A DNA stretch of 29,010 bases. Source: Treponema sp. GTDB taxonomy: Bacteria; Spirochaetota; Spirochaetia; Treponematales; Treponemataceae. Positions 1 through 7,297 of the stretch are shown here, in pieces. The notes under the pieces were generated by a model, which saw nothing but the letters and a program-made list of their open reading frames with translations, was not told where the DNA came from and made no database searches. The DNA lies in the NCBI GenBank assembly GCA_023231445.1, contig JALNVF010000027.1, positions 1 to 29,010 of the forward strand, in the 5' to 3' direction. The position numbers were made by a program, and so were the translations under genes. Positions within the stretch are counted from its first letter, which is position 1, and every line of letters begins with the position of its first letter.

Positions 1-1
1 A

Positions 2-520
2 CAGGCATCAAAATCTTCCAATATTGGTGAAATCTGCCAGTTTGCTGCTGCCGGTAAGGAAATGGGTAAGAAATCGCTTGCCGAAATTGCAATGAGTTAC
101 GGGTATGTATACGTAGCACAGATTGCACTTGGTGCAAATCCTGCACAGACGCTTAAAGTAATTCAGGAAGCGGAAGCATACAACGGTCCGTCCCTCATCA
201 TCGGATACGCACCTTGTGAACTTCATGGCGTAAAGGGCGGTATGAACCATTGTCAGGACGAAATGAAATCAGCTGTCAAGTCAGGCTACTGGAATCTCTT
301 CTCGTTCAATCCTGCACTCAAGGCGCAGGGACAGAATCCGTTTACGCTGACTTCGCAGCCGGGTGACGGAACGTACCAGAACTTCCTGAATAACGAAACC
401 CGTTATTCAGCACTTAAGGTTAAATTCCCGGAGCGTGCAAACATCCTCTTCAAGAGGAACGAAGATACTGCAAAAGCCCGTTATGAGCATCTGCAGAAAC
501 TTGTTGAACTGTATAAATAA
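2..520 (+). CDS. nifJ: Pyruvate:ferredoxin (flavodoxin) oxidoreductase, C-terminal part (5' truncated by window)
   Basis: The reading frame is open from base 2 to the TAA at 518-520, so only about the last 172 residues are present. The piece matches the C-terminal TPP-binding region of single-chain PFOR: it opens with QASKSSNIGEI, then has the conserved YAPCELHGVKGGM stretch followed by GYWNLFSFNP, and ends in the helical tail typical of the family. The enzyme is cytoplasmic, oxidatively decarboxylates pyruvate to acetyl-CoA and CO2, and reduces ferredoxin. A strong terminator follows directly, so nifJ ends its transcript here. The nearby hydE gene fits a ferredoxin-to-hydrogenase fermentation. 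The 2[4Fe-4S] and transketolase-like domains lie upstream of the window and cannot be checked. Confidence 0.95.
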   Translation, partial: QASKSSNIGEICQFAAAGKEMGKKSLAEIAMSYGYVYVAQIALGANPAQTLKVIQEAEAYNGPSLIIGYAPCELHGVKGGMNHCQDEMKSAVKSGYWNLFSFNPALKAQGQNPFTLTSQPGDGTYQNFLNNETRYSALKVKFPERANILFKRNEDTAKARYEHLQKLVELYK

Positions 521-544
521 TACAGGAAGATAAGTATTTACCGG

Positions 545-580
545 CAGGCCGTCCTTTCTTACAGGGCGGCCTGTTTTTGT
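545..580 (+). terminator. Rho-independent terminator of nifJ
   Basis: A 10-bp stem (545-554 with 564-573, one G-U pair) with a 9-nt loop is followed by GTTTTTGT. It lies 24 nt after the nifJ stop. Confidence 0.9.
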
Positions 581-590
581 AATATAGTGC

Positions 591-619
591 TGGACAACGG
601 TTTTTATAACGATTATAAT
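591..619 (+). promoter_or_regulatory. Sigma-70-type promoter of the 661-3090 envelope operon
   Basis: TGGACA (591-596), a 17-nt spacer and a perfect TATAAT (614-619). The predicted start is near 626, giving a leader of about 35 nt with GAGAGGTG ahead of the ATG at 661. The same TGGACA -35 sequence is seen upstream of tRNA-Cys. Confidence 0.8.
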
Positions 620-660
620 TTTAAGTGTATTAAAATGTAGGGATTGAGAGGTGTACCAGA

Positions 661-1113
661 ATGAAAAAAATGTTCATTATGGCAGTCGTTTTTTTATTTT
701 CCCTGTCGGCTTTTGCACAGACGGCAGATTATGTTACCGAAATGCTGAATACCGAACGTGCTGATTATGCGCAGGTAAGTTATTTGTCTGCTGTGTGTCA
801 GGGACTTGTCGATGAAAGTGCAGCATATGATACTGCTTTTTCTCTGCTGAAGGAAAAGGGACAACTCCCCTCGGGAGCGGATGAAACTGCAAAAGTTTCT
901 CTGGGAAATCTTTCATATGTCATGTCCAGACTCTGGACCATACACGGAGGCCTTATGTTTCGTCTTACAAACGGTTCGGCCCGTTATGCGTTCCGGCAGC
1001 TTAAAGTAGACGGTATAATTCCCTCAGATGCTGATCCGTCAAAAAAAGTATCAGGTAGTGACGTACTTAATATGTATACTGCGTGTCAGAATAAATACGG
1101 GAGTGAAGAATGA
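661..1113 (+). CDS. Small exported protein with two internal SLH-like repeats
   Basis: This is a 150-residue protein with a clear Sec signal peptide (MKKMF, a hydrophobic core, then SAFAQ at residues 16-20). I do not recognise a named family. Two copies of one motif are visible: AFSLLKEKGQLPSGAD (about residues 59-74) and AFRQLKVDGIIPSDAD (about 111-126). Each is followed by a KVS and a helix, so the mature protein is essentially a duplicated unit of about 50 residues. The pattern (helix, LK..G.(L/I)P, Asp, helix) resembles a degenerate S-layer-homology-like repeat; that is an inference. It is first in an operon: its TGA overlaps the next start as ATGA (1110-1113), indicating translational coupling to the barrel-like protein. 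A periplasmic or surface role is likely. Confidence 0.75.
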   Translation: MKKMFIMAVVFLFSLSAFAQTADYVTEMLNTERADYAQVSYLSAVCQGLVDESAAYDTAFSLLKEKGQLPSGADETAKVSLGNLSYVMSRLWTIHGGLMFRLTNGSARYAFRQLKVDGIIPSDADPSKKVSGSDVLNMYTACQNKYGSEE

Positions 1114-2258
1114 TGAAAAAGATTACTGCAGCGGCGTTTGCGTCAGCTTCGCTTTTGCTCCTTCCGCTTCCGGCTTTTGATTTTGGCGGAAAAATCGGCA
1201 GTACGACTAAATATCAGGGAAATGCATTTGATTCTCTGAAGTTGTATGAAAGCTCAACGAGTCATTTGTGGGTTTCTTCTCTGCTTAATGAAGACACAAA
1301 GTTACGTTTTAACGCTGACGGTTCATATGAATTCCGGTATGATGAAACGGATGCTTCATATAAAAATATTCTTGATGTAAATCTTTTAAAATTATCAGGC
1401 ACATTGTCCTCCGGACGGTATACGAAACTTAATTTTGCTGCCGGACGGTTTTTTGTGAGCGATGTGACCGGGATTGTATTCAGTCAGGTTAGTGACGGCT
1501 TTTATACGAAATTTGAAACTCCGTCTCTTGATTTTGATGTGTATGCAGGAACGACAGCTTTGTTAAATGCTCACGATGTAACTATTATTACTCCGGAGAC
1601 TACGGCTTATAATCCGGACTTTAATACGGTATACGCTGCCTGCCCGCCGTATGTTCCTGTCGGCATTTCAATGAATTTTCCATCATTGTTCCTTAATCAG
1701 ACGCTTACCGCAGAAGGCTGGGGATTTATCGATTTTTCGTCGGACAAATATAACCGCTGGTACGGCACCGCCGCGGTTTCGGGACCACTGGCGGGGAATG
1801 TGTTTTATTCCCTTATGACAACAGCAGGTACTGAGAAGTTTGATTCAATATCGGATCTTTCGAAAGTGACTGTAACGCTTTATCCGGTACCGACCGCATC
1901 AATCGCTGTAAGCGGTGTGTATGCATCGGGAAAGAACGGTTTTTTGAGCGGTTTTACCGGATTTACATCCCGGACCGCATATCTTTCGTTACCTGAACCG
2001 GAATATACAGGTATAATAAAAGCAGATCTGTCAGGATCGTATACGGTAACATCGAATTTCTGTCTTTCGGGCGGAGGAGCCTGCGTTTTTGCCTGCCCCG
2101 ACGATATTGTTACTTATGACGGACTGCAGTGGAGTTTTAATGCGGTATGGAATATTTTCTATGACCTGCAGCTTTCCGCTGGTGCGTATCAGTATTATGC
2201 GCAGGATTCAGCAGGTAATAAAACTTGTTTTATTGTAACAGGTACGTTTGTATTCTGA
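1110..2258 (+). CDS. Predicted outer-membrane beta-barrel-like protein
   Basis: This is a 382-residue exported protein. The signal peptide is MMKKITAAAFASASLLLLPL followed by PAFDF. The mature part is rich in Gly, Ser, Tyr and Phe with alternating hydrophobic residues (for example LKLSGTLSSGRYTKLNF), has no long hydrophobic helix, and ends in GTFVF. A C-terminal aromatic residue is the usual outer-membrane insertion signal, so a barrel is the best guess; no named family is recognised. It overlaps the upstream gene by 4 nt and is followed after one base by the ribosome site of the FecR gene, so the three are one operon and their products may act together at the envelope. A surface protein without channel function cannot be excluded. 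Confidence 0.7.
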   Translation: MMKKITAAAFASASLLLLPLPAFDFGGKIGSTTKYQGNAFDSLKLYESSTSHLWVSSLLNEDTKLRFNADGSYEFRYDETDASYKNILDVNLLKLSGTLSSGRYTKLNFAAGRFFVSDVTGIVFSQVSDGFYTKFETPSLDFDVYAGTTALLNAHDVTIITPETTAYNPDFNTVYAACPPYVPVGISMNFPSLFLNQTLTAEGWGFIDFSSDKYNRWYGTAAVSGPLAGNVFYSLMTTAGTEKFDSISDLSKVTVTLYPVPTASIAVSGVYASGKNGFLSGFTGFTSRTAYLSLPEPEYTGIIKADLSGSYTVTSNFCLSGGGACVFACPDDIVTYDGLQWSFNAVWNIFYDLQLSAGAYQYYAQDSAGNKTCFIVTGTFVF

Positions 2259-2274
2259 TAAAGGAGGTTGTTTT

Positions 2275-3090
2275 ATGGGCGTCATAAAGACGATAAAAAG
2301 TATATTCCCGGCTGTGATTTTTATTGCATTTACTGCAATTCCGGTGTGTGCCGATTCTGCAGTTGTTGTTTCATTACGGGGAAAAGTTGAAGTAAACAGG
2401 AACGGTGCATGGGTTGCCCTTTCAGAGAACAGTCAGGTTTCTCAGGGAGAAGTTATTTCAACAGGTTTTAAATCGGAAGCGGTTCTGAAATATCAGGGCG
2501 CAACGATGCAGCTTGGACCGCTTACCAGAGTTACGCTTGAAACATTAGCTAAAAATGAAAAAAAGGATTCTGTATCCCTCTATTTAAATACCGGTGCGGT
2601 AAAATCAAGTGTTAAGAAGACCGAAAACAAGCGTATAAGTTATACGGTACATAATCCGGTCGCGGTCGCTTCTGTCCGCGGCACTGATTTTTCGTTTATA
2701 AGTACGGGAGATATTACCTGTACGGGTGGTGCAGTCGTAACGTATCCTGCAAGTTATTACACACCGTCTCCTCAGGGGTCGCCTGCAGAAGGGGAATCCG
2801 GTGCCGGAACACCTGCAGAAGATATAGCTCCGGGAGCTCCCGCCGGATCGGTCGTTGTTCTTCCCGGACAGGGCGTTTCACTTACATCAGGAGGTTTCAC
2901 CTCGAAGCCTGCCGATACGGCTGCAAAAACTGCTGAAAGTGTGCTGACTACTGTGAGCACACCGGTAAATACCGAAGGTGTTACGACCGGCAGTTCTACC
3001 GGCACTCAGACAGTTACCCGGATTGATACGGGTACTGCCGATACCACTATAAAAAAAGGAACCATTACCGTCAAAATAACGGTAAAATAA
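2275..3090 (+). CDS. FecR-domain exported protein with Pro/Thr/Gly-rich tail
   Basis: I start the gene at 2275, not at an in-frame ATG at 2248, because AAAGGAGG (2260-2267) sits 7 nt upstream and the signal peptide then begins MGVIKTIKSIF and ends near PVCAD. The product is 271 residues. Residues about 30-140 form a FecR-type domain: VVSLRGKVEV, a LSENSQVSQGEVISTG stretch, the short beta repeat LKYQGATMQL, and VASVRGTDFSF at the end. Residues about 165-271 are low complexity (Pro, Ala, Gly, then Thr, Ser, Val). FecR domains in envelope proteins bind periplasmic or surface partners; no ECF sigma factor gene is adjacent, so this is not an obvious anti-sigma regulator. It closes the 661-3090 operon. 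Confidence 0.85.
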   Translation: MGVIKTIKSIFPAVIFIAFTAIPVCADSAVVVSLRGKVEVNRNGAWVALSENSQVSQGEVISTGFKSEAVLKYQGATMQLGPLTRVTLETLAKNEKKDSVSLYLNTGAVKSSVKKTENKRISYTVHNPVAVASVRGTDFSFISTGDITCTGGAVVTYPASYYTPSPQGSPAEGESGAGTPAEDIAPGAPAGSVVVLPGQGVSLTSGGFTSKPADTAAKTAESVLTTVSTPVNTEGVTTGSSTGTQTVTRIDTGTADTTIKKGTITVKITVK

Positions 3091-3109
3091 CGGTGATAGT
3101 CAGCTGCAT

Positions 3110-3146
3110 AACGGCCTCTGCATTTTTTGCGGAGGCCGTTATTATT
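3110..3146 (+). terminator. Terminator of the envelope operon
   Basis: A 12-bp stem (3110-3121 with 3129-3140, one G-U pair) with a 7-nt loop is followed by a short T-rich stretch (ATTATTTT). It sits between convergent genes; on the minus strand there is no T tract after the stem, so it mainly serves the plus strand. Confidence 0.7.
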
Positions 3147-4262
3147 TTAAATTTGAGAAACCGGGGAGTGAACAGTGCTTTTACAAAAATCTCCCCTTGA
3201 TACGGTAAGTGTATATCCGATTGACTGCATTCGTCTTTGCAGGCATGACCGGCATTCCGCCGCCTCTTCACCGGTACATATTTTATTATTATACAGCATA
3301 TATTTTTTACGGTCCTCAAGAGGCGAAAGATTCGGCATGATGACATTTGCGCCGCAGAGAACACCCTGTTCCCGTCCGTCGGGCGACAGCGTACCGAGTG
3401 CCGTTGTTGCAGGAAGTAATACTTCCGGAAACATAATGCGCAGAACTGAAAGAAGAAAAAGCGTAAGTTCAACGCTTCCATCCTTTTCATTGGCGAACGG
3501 TGTCCGGCTGTGATGGATGAACGGGCCAATACCTATCATCTGCGGGCCAAGAGCTGCAAGATACAGTAAATCGTCTGCAATATTTTCTGTCGTTTGAAAC
3601 GGCGTACCAACCATAAAACCTGCGCCTGTCTGATAACCAAGTGACTTCAGGTTCTGCAGACACTGTTTGCGGTGTTCAAGCGACATATATTCAGGATGCA
3701 GTTTCCGGTAATGATTTTCATCTGCTGTTTCGTGACGAAGCAGATATCTGTCTGCTCCTGCCTCACGCCACATCCTGTATGTGTCATATTCTTTTTCACC
3801 GATAGAAAGTGTTACTGCACAGTCCGTAAAACTTGTTTTTATAGAGCGGACAATGTCTGCAATCATACGGTCCGTATAGAACGGATCTTCGCCGCCCTGT
3901 AAAACAAAGGTTCGGAACCCCAGACTGTAGCCTTTTTCGCAGCATGCAAGTATTTCGTCCTGTGAAAGACGGTAACGGTCAGCGTCAGTGTTTCCGGCGC
4001 GTATACCACAGTAAAAGCAGTTGTTCCTGCAGTAGTTTGTGAATTCAATAATTCCGCGTGTATATATTTTATTACCGAATATACTCCGGCTTACTTCTGC
4101 TGCATGCGATTTTAACACAGAACGTACGGTTGCTGCGTTTTCTGCAGGATCTGTTTTCTCTCCGGACGGCATGTCGCGGCTGTTTATAAGCGAGATAAAA
4201 TCATTTTTGGAAAGAATGCGTTTTTCAAGAAATTGACCGACTATGTAAGCGGTATCTGTCAT
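3147..4262 (-). CDS. hydE: [FeFe]-hydrogenase H-cluster radical SAM maturase HydE
   Basis: This is a 371-residue protein, the usual HydE size. The radical SAM motif is CRNNCFYC (Cys78, Cys82, Cys85), preceded by GIIEFTNY and followed by GIR and RYRLS, the pattern typical of HydE. Later FVLQGGEDPFYTD and the GAGFMVGTPFQT segment fit the TIM barrel that binds SAM. HydE acts with HydF and HydG to build the diiron subcluster of [FeFe]-hydrogenase. Neither partner nor a hydrogenase is in this window. The start is supported by AGGAAGGAG about 7 nt upstream. It stands alone, convergent to the FecR operon and divergent from tRNA-Cys. Confidence 0.93.
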   Translation of the reverse strand: MTDTAYIVGQFLEKRILSKNDFISLINSRDMPSGEKTDPAENAATVRSVLKSHAAEVSRSIFGNKIYTRGIIEFTNYCRNNCFYCGIRAGNTDADRYRLSQDEILACCEKGYSLGFRTFVLQGGEDPFYTDRMIADIVRSIKTSFTDCAVTLSIGEKEYDTYRMWREAGADRYLLRHETADENHYRKLHPEYMSLEHRKQCLQNLKSLGYQTGAGFMVGTPFQTTENIADDLLYLAALGPQMIGIGPFIHHSRTPFANEKDGSVELTLFLLSVLRIMFPEVLLPATTALGTLSPDGREQGVLCGANVIMPNLSPLEDRKKYMLYNNKICTGEEAAECRSCLQRRMQSIGYTLTVSRGDFCKSTVHSPVSQI

Positions 4263-4312
4263 ATGTATACTCCTTCCTGTCGGAACGTATCTTCCAGGTC
4301 AGTTATGTACCC

Positions 4313-4321
4313 AGTATAGCA
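4313..4321 (-). promoter_or_regulatory. Putative extended -10 promoter of hydE
   Basis: Read on the minus strand this is TGCTATACT, an extended -10 element; the -35 region (TTTTCT at 17 nt) is poor. The predicted start near 4306 gives a leader of about 44 nt with a good ribosome site. The same TGCTATACT occurs before ltaE. Confidence 0.5.
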
Positions 4322-4388
4322 GAATTTGTTTTTTTAGAAAACTCAGATATTTTATACAGACAAATTTTGAATAAATGTTTTTTTTGAC

Positions 4389-4417
4389 TGGACAAAGTAC
4401 GCCTTATTTGATATATT
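4389..4417 (+). promoter_or_regulatory. Promoter of tRNA-Cys
   Basis: TGGACA (4389-4394), a 17-nt spacer and TATATT (4412-4417). The -10 ends 7 nt before the first tRNA base, so there is almost no 5' leader. An overlapping TTGACT is at 4384-4389. Confidence 0.7.
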
Positions 4418-4424
4418 CATACAC

Positions 4425-4496
4425 GGCGTCGTACCCAAGTGGTAAGGGGCGGGTCTGCAAAACCCTTATGCAGCGGTTCAATTCCGCTCGACGCCT
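4425..4496 (+). tRNA. tRNA-Cys (GCA)
   Basis: A 72-nt cloverleaf. The acceptor stem GGCGTCG (4425-4431) pairs with CGACGCC (4489-4495) and is followed by T as discriminator (4496), the usual identity base for cysteine tRNA. The anticodon loop is CTGCAAA with anticodon GCA at 4457-4459, and the T arm carries GGTTCAATTCC. CCA is not encoded. The outermost anticodon-stem pair looks mismatched (C-T). A promoter precedes it and hairpins follow. No integrase or duplicated tRNA 3' end is seen nearby. Confidence 0.95.
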
Positions 4497-4499
4497 TAT

Positions 4500-4532
4500 A
4501 TCCGGAATGTCTTTTGATGTTCCGGGTTTTTT
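4500..4532 (+). terminator. Terminator directly after tRNA-Cys
   Basis: CCGGAA (4502-4507) pairs with TTCCGG (4520-4525), extended by weak outer pairs. A GTTTTTT run follows. It begins 4 nt after the tRNA end. Confidence 0.75.
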
Positions 4533-4575
4533 ATCGGACCGGTCATGGCCAAGCCGCGGTCCGTTCATATATACC

Positions 4576-4608
4576 GCGGAACGTCTTCTTGCCGTTCCGC
4601 TTTTTTTT
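4576..4608 (+). terminator. Second, stronger terminator between tRNA-Cys and trxB
   Basis: GCGGAACG (4576-4583) pairs perfectly with CGTTCCGC (4593-4600), with a 9-nt loop and eight T residues. A further 7-bp dyad (CGGACCG at 4535-4541 with CGGTCCG at 4557-4563) lies between the two terminators. Confidence 0.85.
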
Positions 4609-4626
4609 GCCCATTGTATGTTTACA

Positions 4627-4655
4627 TGGACGGCAGATAAAAAAGCTGATATACT
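4627..4655 (+). promoter_or_regulatory. Promoter of trxB, predicting a leaderless or near-leaderless mRNA
   Basis: TGGACG (4627-4632), 17-nt spacer, TATACT (4650-4655) with an extended -10 TGA just before it. The ATG at 4667 starts only 11 nt after the -10, so the transcript should begin about 4-5 nt before the start codon. No Shine-Dalgarno sequence is present. Confidence 0.7.
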
Positions 4656-4666
4656 CATACAATATT

Positions 4667-5608
4667 ATGGAAAACATTTTATGTGATTACATCATTGCGG
4701 GTGCCGGAGCAGCAGGTCTGGCCTCCGCTCAATATGCGGCACGCTCGGGATTACATACAATCGTACTTGACCTTTCCAGGCCGGGCGGTCAGGCGCTTCA
4801 GATTACACAGCTTGAAAATTATCCGGGAATATATCCGTCGGTGAGCGGAGATGTATATATAACTGTAATGCAGAAACAGGCAGAATCTTTCGGCGCAGAA
4901 GTCATACAGGCCGAGATCCTTTCTATCGATAAAATAGGGCAGTTATTTCATGTTCATACCAGGGATACTGATTATAAGGCTCCGGCGCTTCTTATTTCAA
5001 CAGGAGCGGAACCTCGAGTGCTTGATGTTCCCGGAGAAAAAGAATTTACCGGCTCCGGCGTTTCTTATTGTGCCGTATGCGACGGGCCGTTTTTCCGGGG
5101 AAAAAATATTTTTGTTGTAGGTGGCGGCGACTCAGCCTGTACGGAAGCGCTCTACCTTGCAACCCTGTCGGAACATGTGATGCTTCTGCACAGGCGTGCA
5201 CAGCTGCGTGTCGATCCGTCAACAGCTGCGCGTATACAGAACAACAAAAATATTACGGTCAGGTATAACGCAGTCGTAAAAAAAATTGCAGGTAAGAAAC
5301 AGGTTGAGTCTGTTGTAATAGAGGATACTGAAACAGGAATTCAGTCTGAATTACCTGCAGACGCAGTATTTATTTTTATAGGAATGAACCCGCGTACAGA
5401 ACTGGTCGATATGCTTCCGAAAGATTCTCTGGGTTGTATCATAACGAATGAAAAAATGGAAACAGGTATTCAGGGATTATATTGTGCCGGAGACGTACGG
5501 GCAAAATCATTTCGTCAGATTATTACTGCTGTATCGGACGGTGCTACGGCCGCCCACGAAGCAGATAAATATATACGAGGTCTTTCCGGTAACGGGATCA
5601 CAAAGTGA
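4667..5608 (+). CDS. trxB: Thioredoxin-disulfide reductase
   Basis: This is a 313-residue flavoenzyme that reduces thioredoxin with NADPH in the cytoplasm. Visible motifs in order: FAD-binding GAGAAG (residues 12-17), RPGGQ, the redox pair CAVC (Cys135, Cys138) in SYCAVCDGPFF, the NADPH-binding GGGDSA (152-157), HRRAQLR, and the C-terminal GDV with RQIITAVSDGA that contacts FAD. The redox motif is CAVC where CATC is common. I start it at 4667 (MENILCDY), because earlier in-frame ATGs would read through the tRNA and both terminators. The last bases overlap the GTG start of the GH3 gene (GTGA at 5605-5608), so the two form an operon. Confidence 0.94.
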   Translation: MENILCDYIIAGAGAAGLASAQYAARSGLHTIVLDLSRPGGQALQITQLENYPGIYPSVSGDVYITVMQKQAESFGAEVIQAEILSIDKIGQLFHVHTRDTDYKAPALLISTGAEPRVLDVPGEKEFTGSGVSYCAVCDGPFFRGKNIFVVGGGDSACTEALYLATLSEHVMLLHRRAQLRVDPSTAARIQNNKNITVRYNAVVKKIAGKKQVESVVIEDTETGIQSELPADAVFIFIGMNPRTELVDMLPKDSLGCIITNEKMETGIQGLYCAGDVRAKSFRQIITAVSDGATAAHEADKYIRGLSGNGITK

Positions 5609-7278
5609 AATTTTTTAAGAAATTACTAATTGTATGTACAGTAACGGCGTTTCCGCTTTTTTCAGAAACGCTTCCTTCTAATGTTACTTTTTGGAGCGAT
5701 TATCCTGCGGATCAGCTGGCTCATGCCCTTGCTGACCGTATGACCGATGATGAACTGCTTTCACAGATATTTATGTTCGGCTGGGCGGGTGCAGAGCCTG
5801 ATGAGCTTTTGTTCCAATGGGTGCACAGAGGTCTTGGCAGCGTAAAAATTTTCGGCTGGAATACTGACGATATTACACTTGTCGCCAAATCGATTTCTTC
5901 ACTGCAGCATGCCGCTGCCGCAGGCAGATTTAAAATTCCGCTGTTTGTAGCAACTGATCAGGAAGGCGGCTGGATACGCCATGTAAAAGGTGAGACTGCA
6001 ATTACTCCCGGTAACATGGCCATAGGAGCGGCAGGGTATCCCGCAGATGCATGGTACAGCGGATATTACATTTCCCGGGAGATAAAGGTGCTCGGTATAA
6101 ATATAAATTTTGCACCATCCGTTGATTTATACACAAATCATAATTCTGCTATTATAGGACCTCGTTCCTTCGGTGATAATCCGGAAGATGCAGGTATCCT
6201 TGGCGCTGCTTTTTGTGCAGGATCTGCAGCCGCCGGTATAATACCGACTGCAAAACATTTTCCCGGTCACGGTGATACGGACAGTGATTCGCATGTAAAA
6301 CTGCCTGTAATTAATATCGATGAAAAGACGTTCATGAACAGAGAAATTGTACCTTTTGAATATCTTATCAGACAGCACATACCGGCGATCATGTCGGGGC
6401 ATTTGAGTTTTCCGCAGATAGATCCTTCCGGTTCACCCGCCTCTTTGTCAAAATATTTTCTTACGGATCTGCTTCGCGGAAAACTGGGGTATGAAGGTCT
6501 TATTATTACTGATGATATGATGATGAATGGTGATACGCTGTATGCAGGTTCCGTTTCAAATGCATTTAAACTGGCTATAGAAGCCGGTAACGATATTATT
6601 ATATCTTCTACAACAGCGCACCTGTATGAATCTTTATGGACATCAAATCTACAGCTTTTGAGAACGGATGAATCATTCCGTGCAAGAGTCAAAGACGCGG
6701 CATACCGCGTTCTTAAGGCAAAACTTGAATATTTCAGAAGCAAAAACGCAGCACCTCTGTATCCGGATCCGGACAGTATAGCAAAATATATTCCCGATAG
6801 AGAAGGACAGAAATTCTTTTTTGAACAGGCATGCCGTTCTATTACTCTATATAAAAGTGGATCAATACCGCTCACTGCAAAGACGGCAGGTCGGGTTCTT
6901 TTTGTTGGTTCAATGCCTCATTTTTTCTCAGAGGGTAAAAAGCGGTATTCCGCGACGGGTGACTTCAGGTTTTCTTATGAACCGGGACCGAACGAAACGC
7001 AGTATATGTGCGACAATATTCTTTCAAATGCCGCAGGCTATGATACAGTCATCTGCTGTGTCGCGAATGCACAGTCTGCAAGAATTGCAGCGACATTAAA
7101 GGGAAGAAAAAAACGCATTATTATATTTTCGATAATGTCGCCTGTGAATGCGCTGGATTTTAACTGGGCAGATTCTGTCCTTATGGGGTACAGCTGGTCT
7201 CCGTATACATTCGACGCACTCTTCGGCGCACTTGCAGGCGAATATCAGGCAAAGGGTGTACTTCCGTTTAAGCAGTAG
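5605..7278 (+). CDS. Exported glycoside hydrolase family 3 (beta-N-acetylhexosaminidase/NagZ type)
   Basis: This is a 557-residue protein starting with GTG, overlapping the trxB stop. An N-terminal signal (MKFFKKLLIVCTVTAFPLFS) implies export. The GH3 barrel shows ATDQEGGWI (about 116-124), GPRSFG, the loop KHFPGHGDTDSDSH (217-230), whose Asp228-His230 pair is the acid/base dyad of NagZ-type enzymes, and IITDDMMM with the likely nucleophile Asp303. Residues after about 410 form a second domain, as in longer Gram-positive NagZ proteins rather than the single-domain cytoplasmic E. coli form. The substrate is probably a GlcNAc-containing peptidoglycan or glycan fragment. A hydrolase or phosphorylase mode cannot be told from sequence alone. 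Confidence 0.87.
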   Translation: MKFFKKLLIVCTVTAFPLFSETLPSNVTFWSDYPADQLAHALADRMTDDELLSQIFMFGWAGAEPDELLFQWVHRGLGSVKIFGWNTDDITLVAKSISSLQHAAAAGRFKIPLFVATDQEGGWIRHVKGETAITPGNMAIGAAGYPADAWYSGYYISREIKVLGININFAPSVDLYTNHNSAIIGPRSFGDNPEDAGILGAAFCAGSAAAGIIPTAKHFPGHGDTDSDSHVKLPVINIDEKTFMNREIVPFEYLIRQHIPAIMSGHLSFPQIDPSGSPASLSKYFLTDLLRGKLGYEGLIITDDMMMNGDTLYAGSVSNAFKLAIEAGNDIIISSTTAHLYESLWTSNLQLLRTDESFRARVKDAAYRVLKAKLEYFRSKNAAPLYPDPDSIAKYIPDREGQKFFFEQACRSITLYKSGSIPLTAKTAGRVLFVGSMPHFFSEGKKRYSATGDFRFSYEPGPNETQYMCDNILSNAAGYDTVICCVANAQSARIAATLKGRKKRIIIFSIMSPVNALDFNWADSVLMGYSWSPYTFDALFGALAGEYQAKGVLPFKQ

Positions 7279-7297
7279 ACATCATTGAGAGGTGTTC

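Noticed and set aside
4425..4496. tRNA-Cys as an integration site for a mobile element
   Set aside because: No integrase, no repeat of the tRNA 3' end and no foreign-looking genes follow.
4439..4666. An N-terminal extension of trxB beginning inside tRNA-Cys
   Set aside because: It would run through the tRNA and two terminators; the trxB family start and a good promoter are at 4627-4667.
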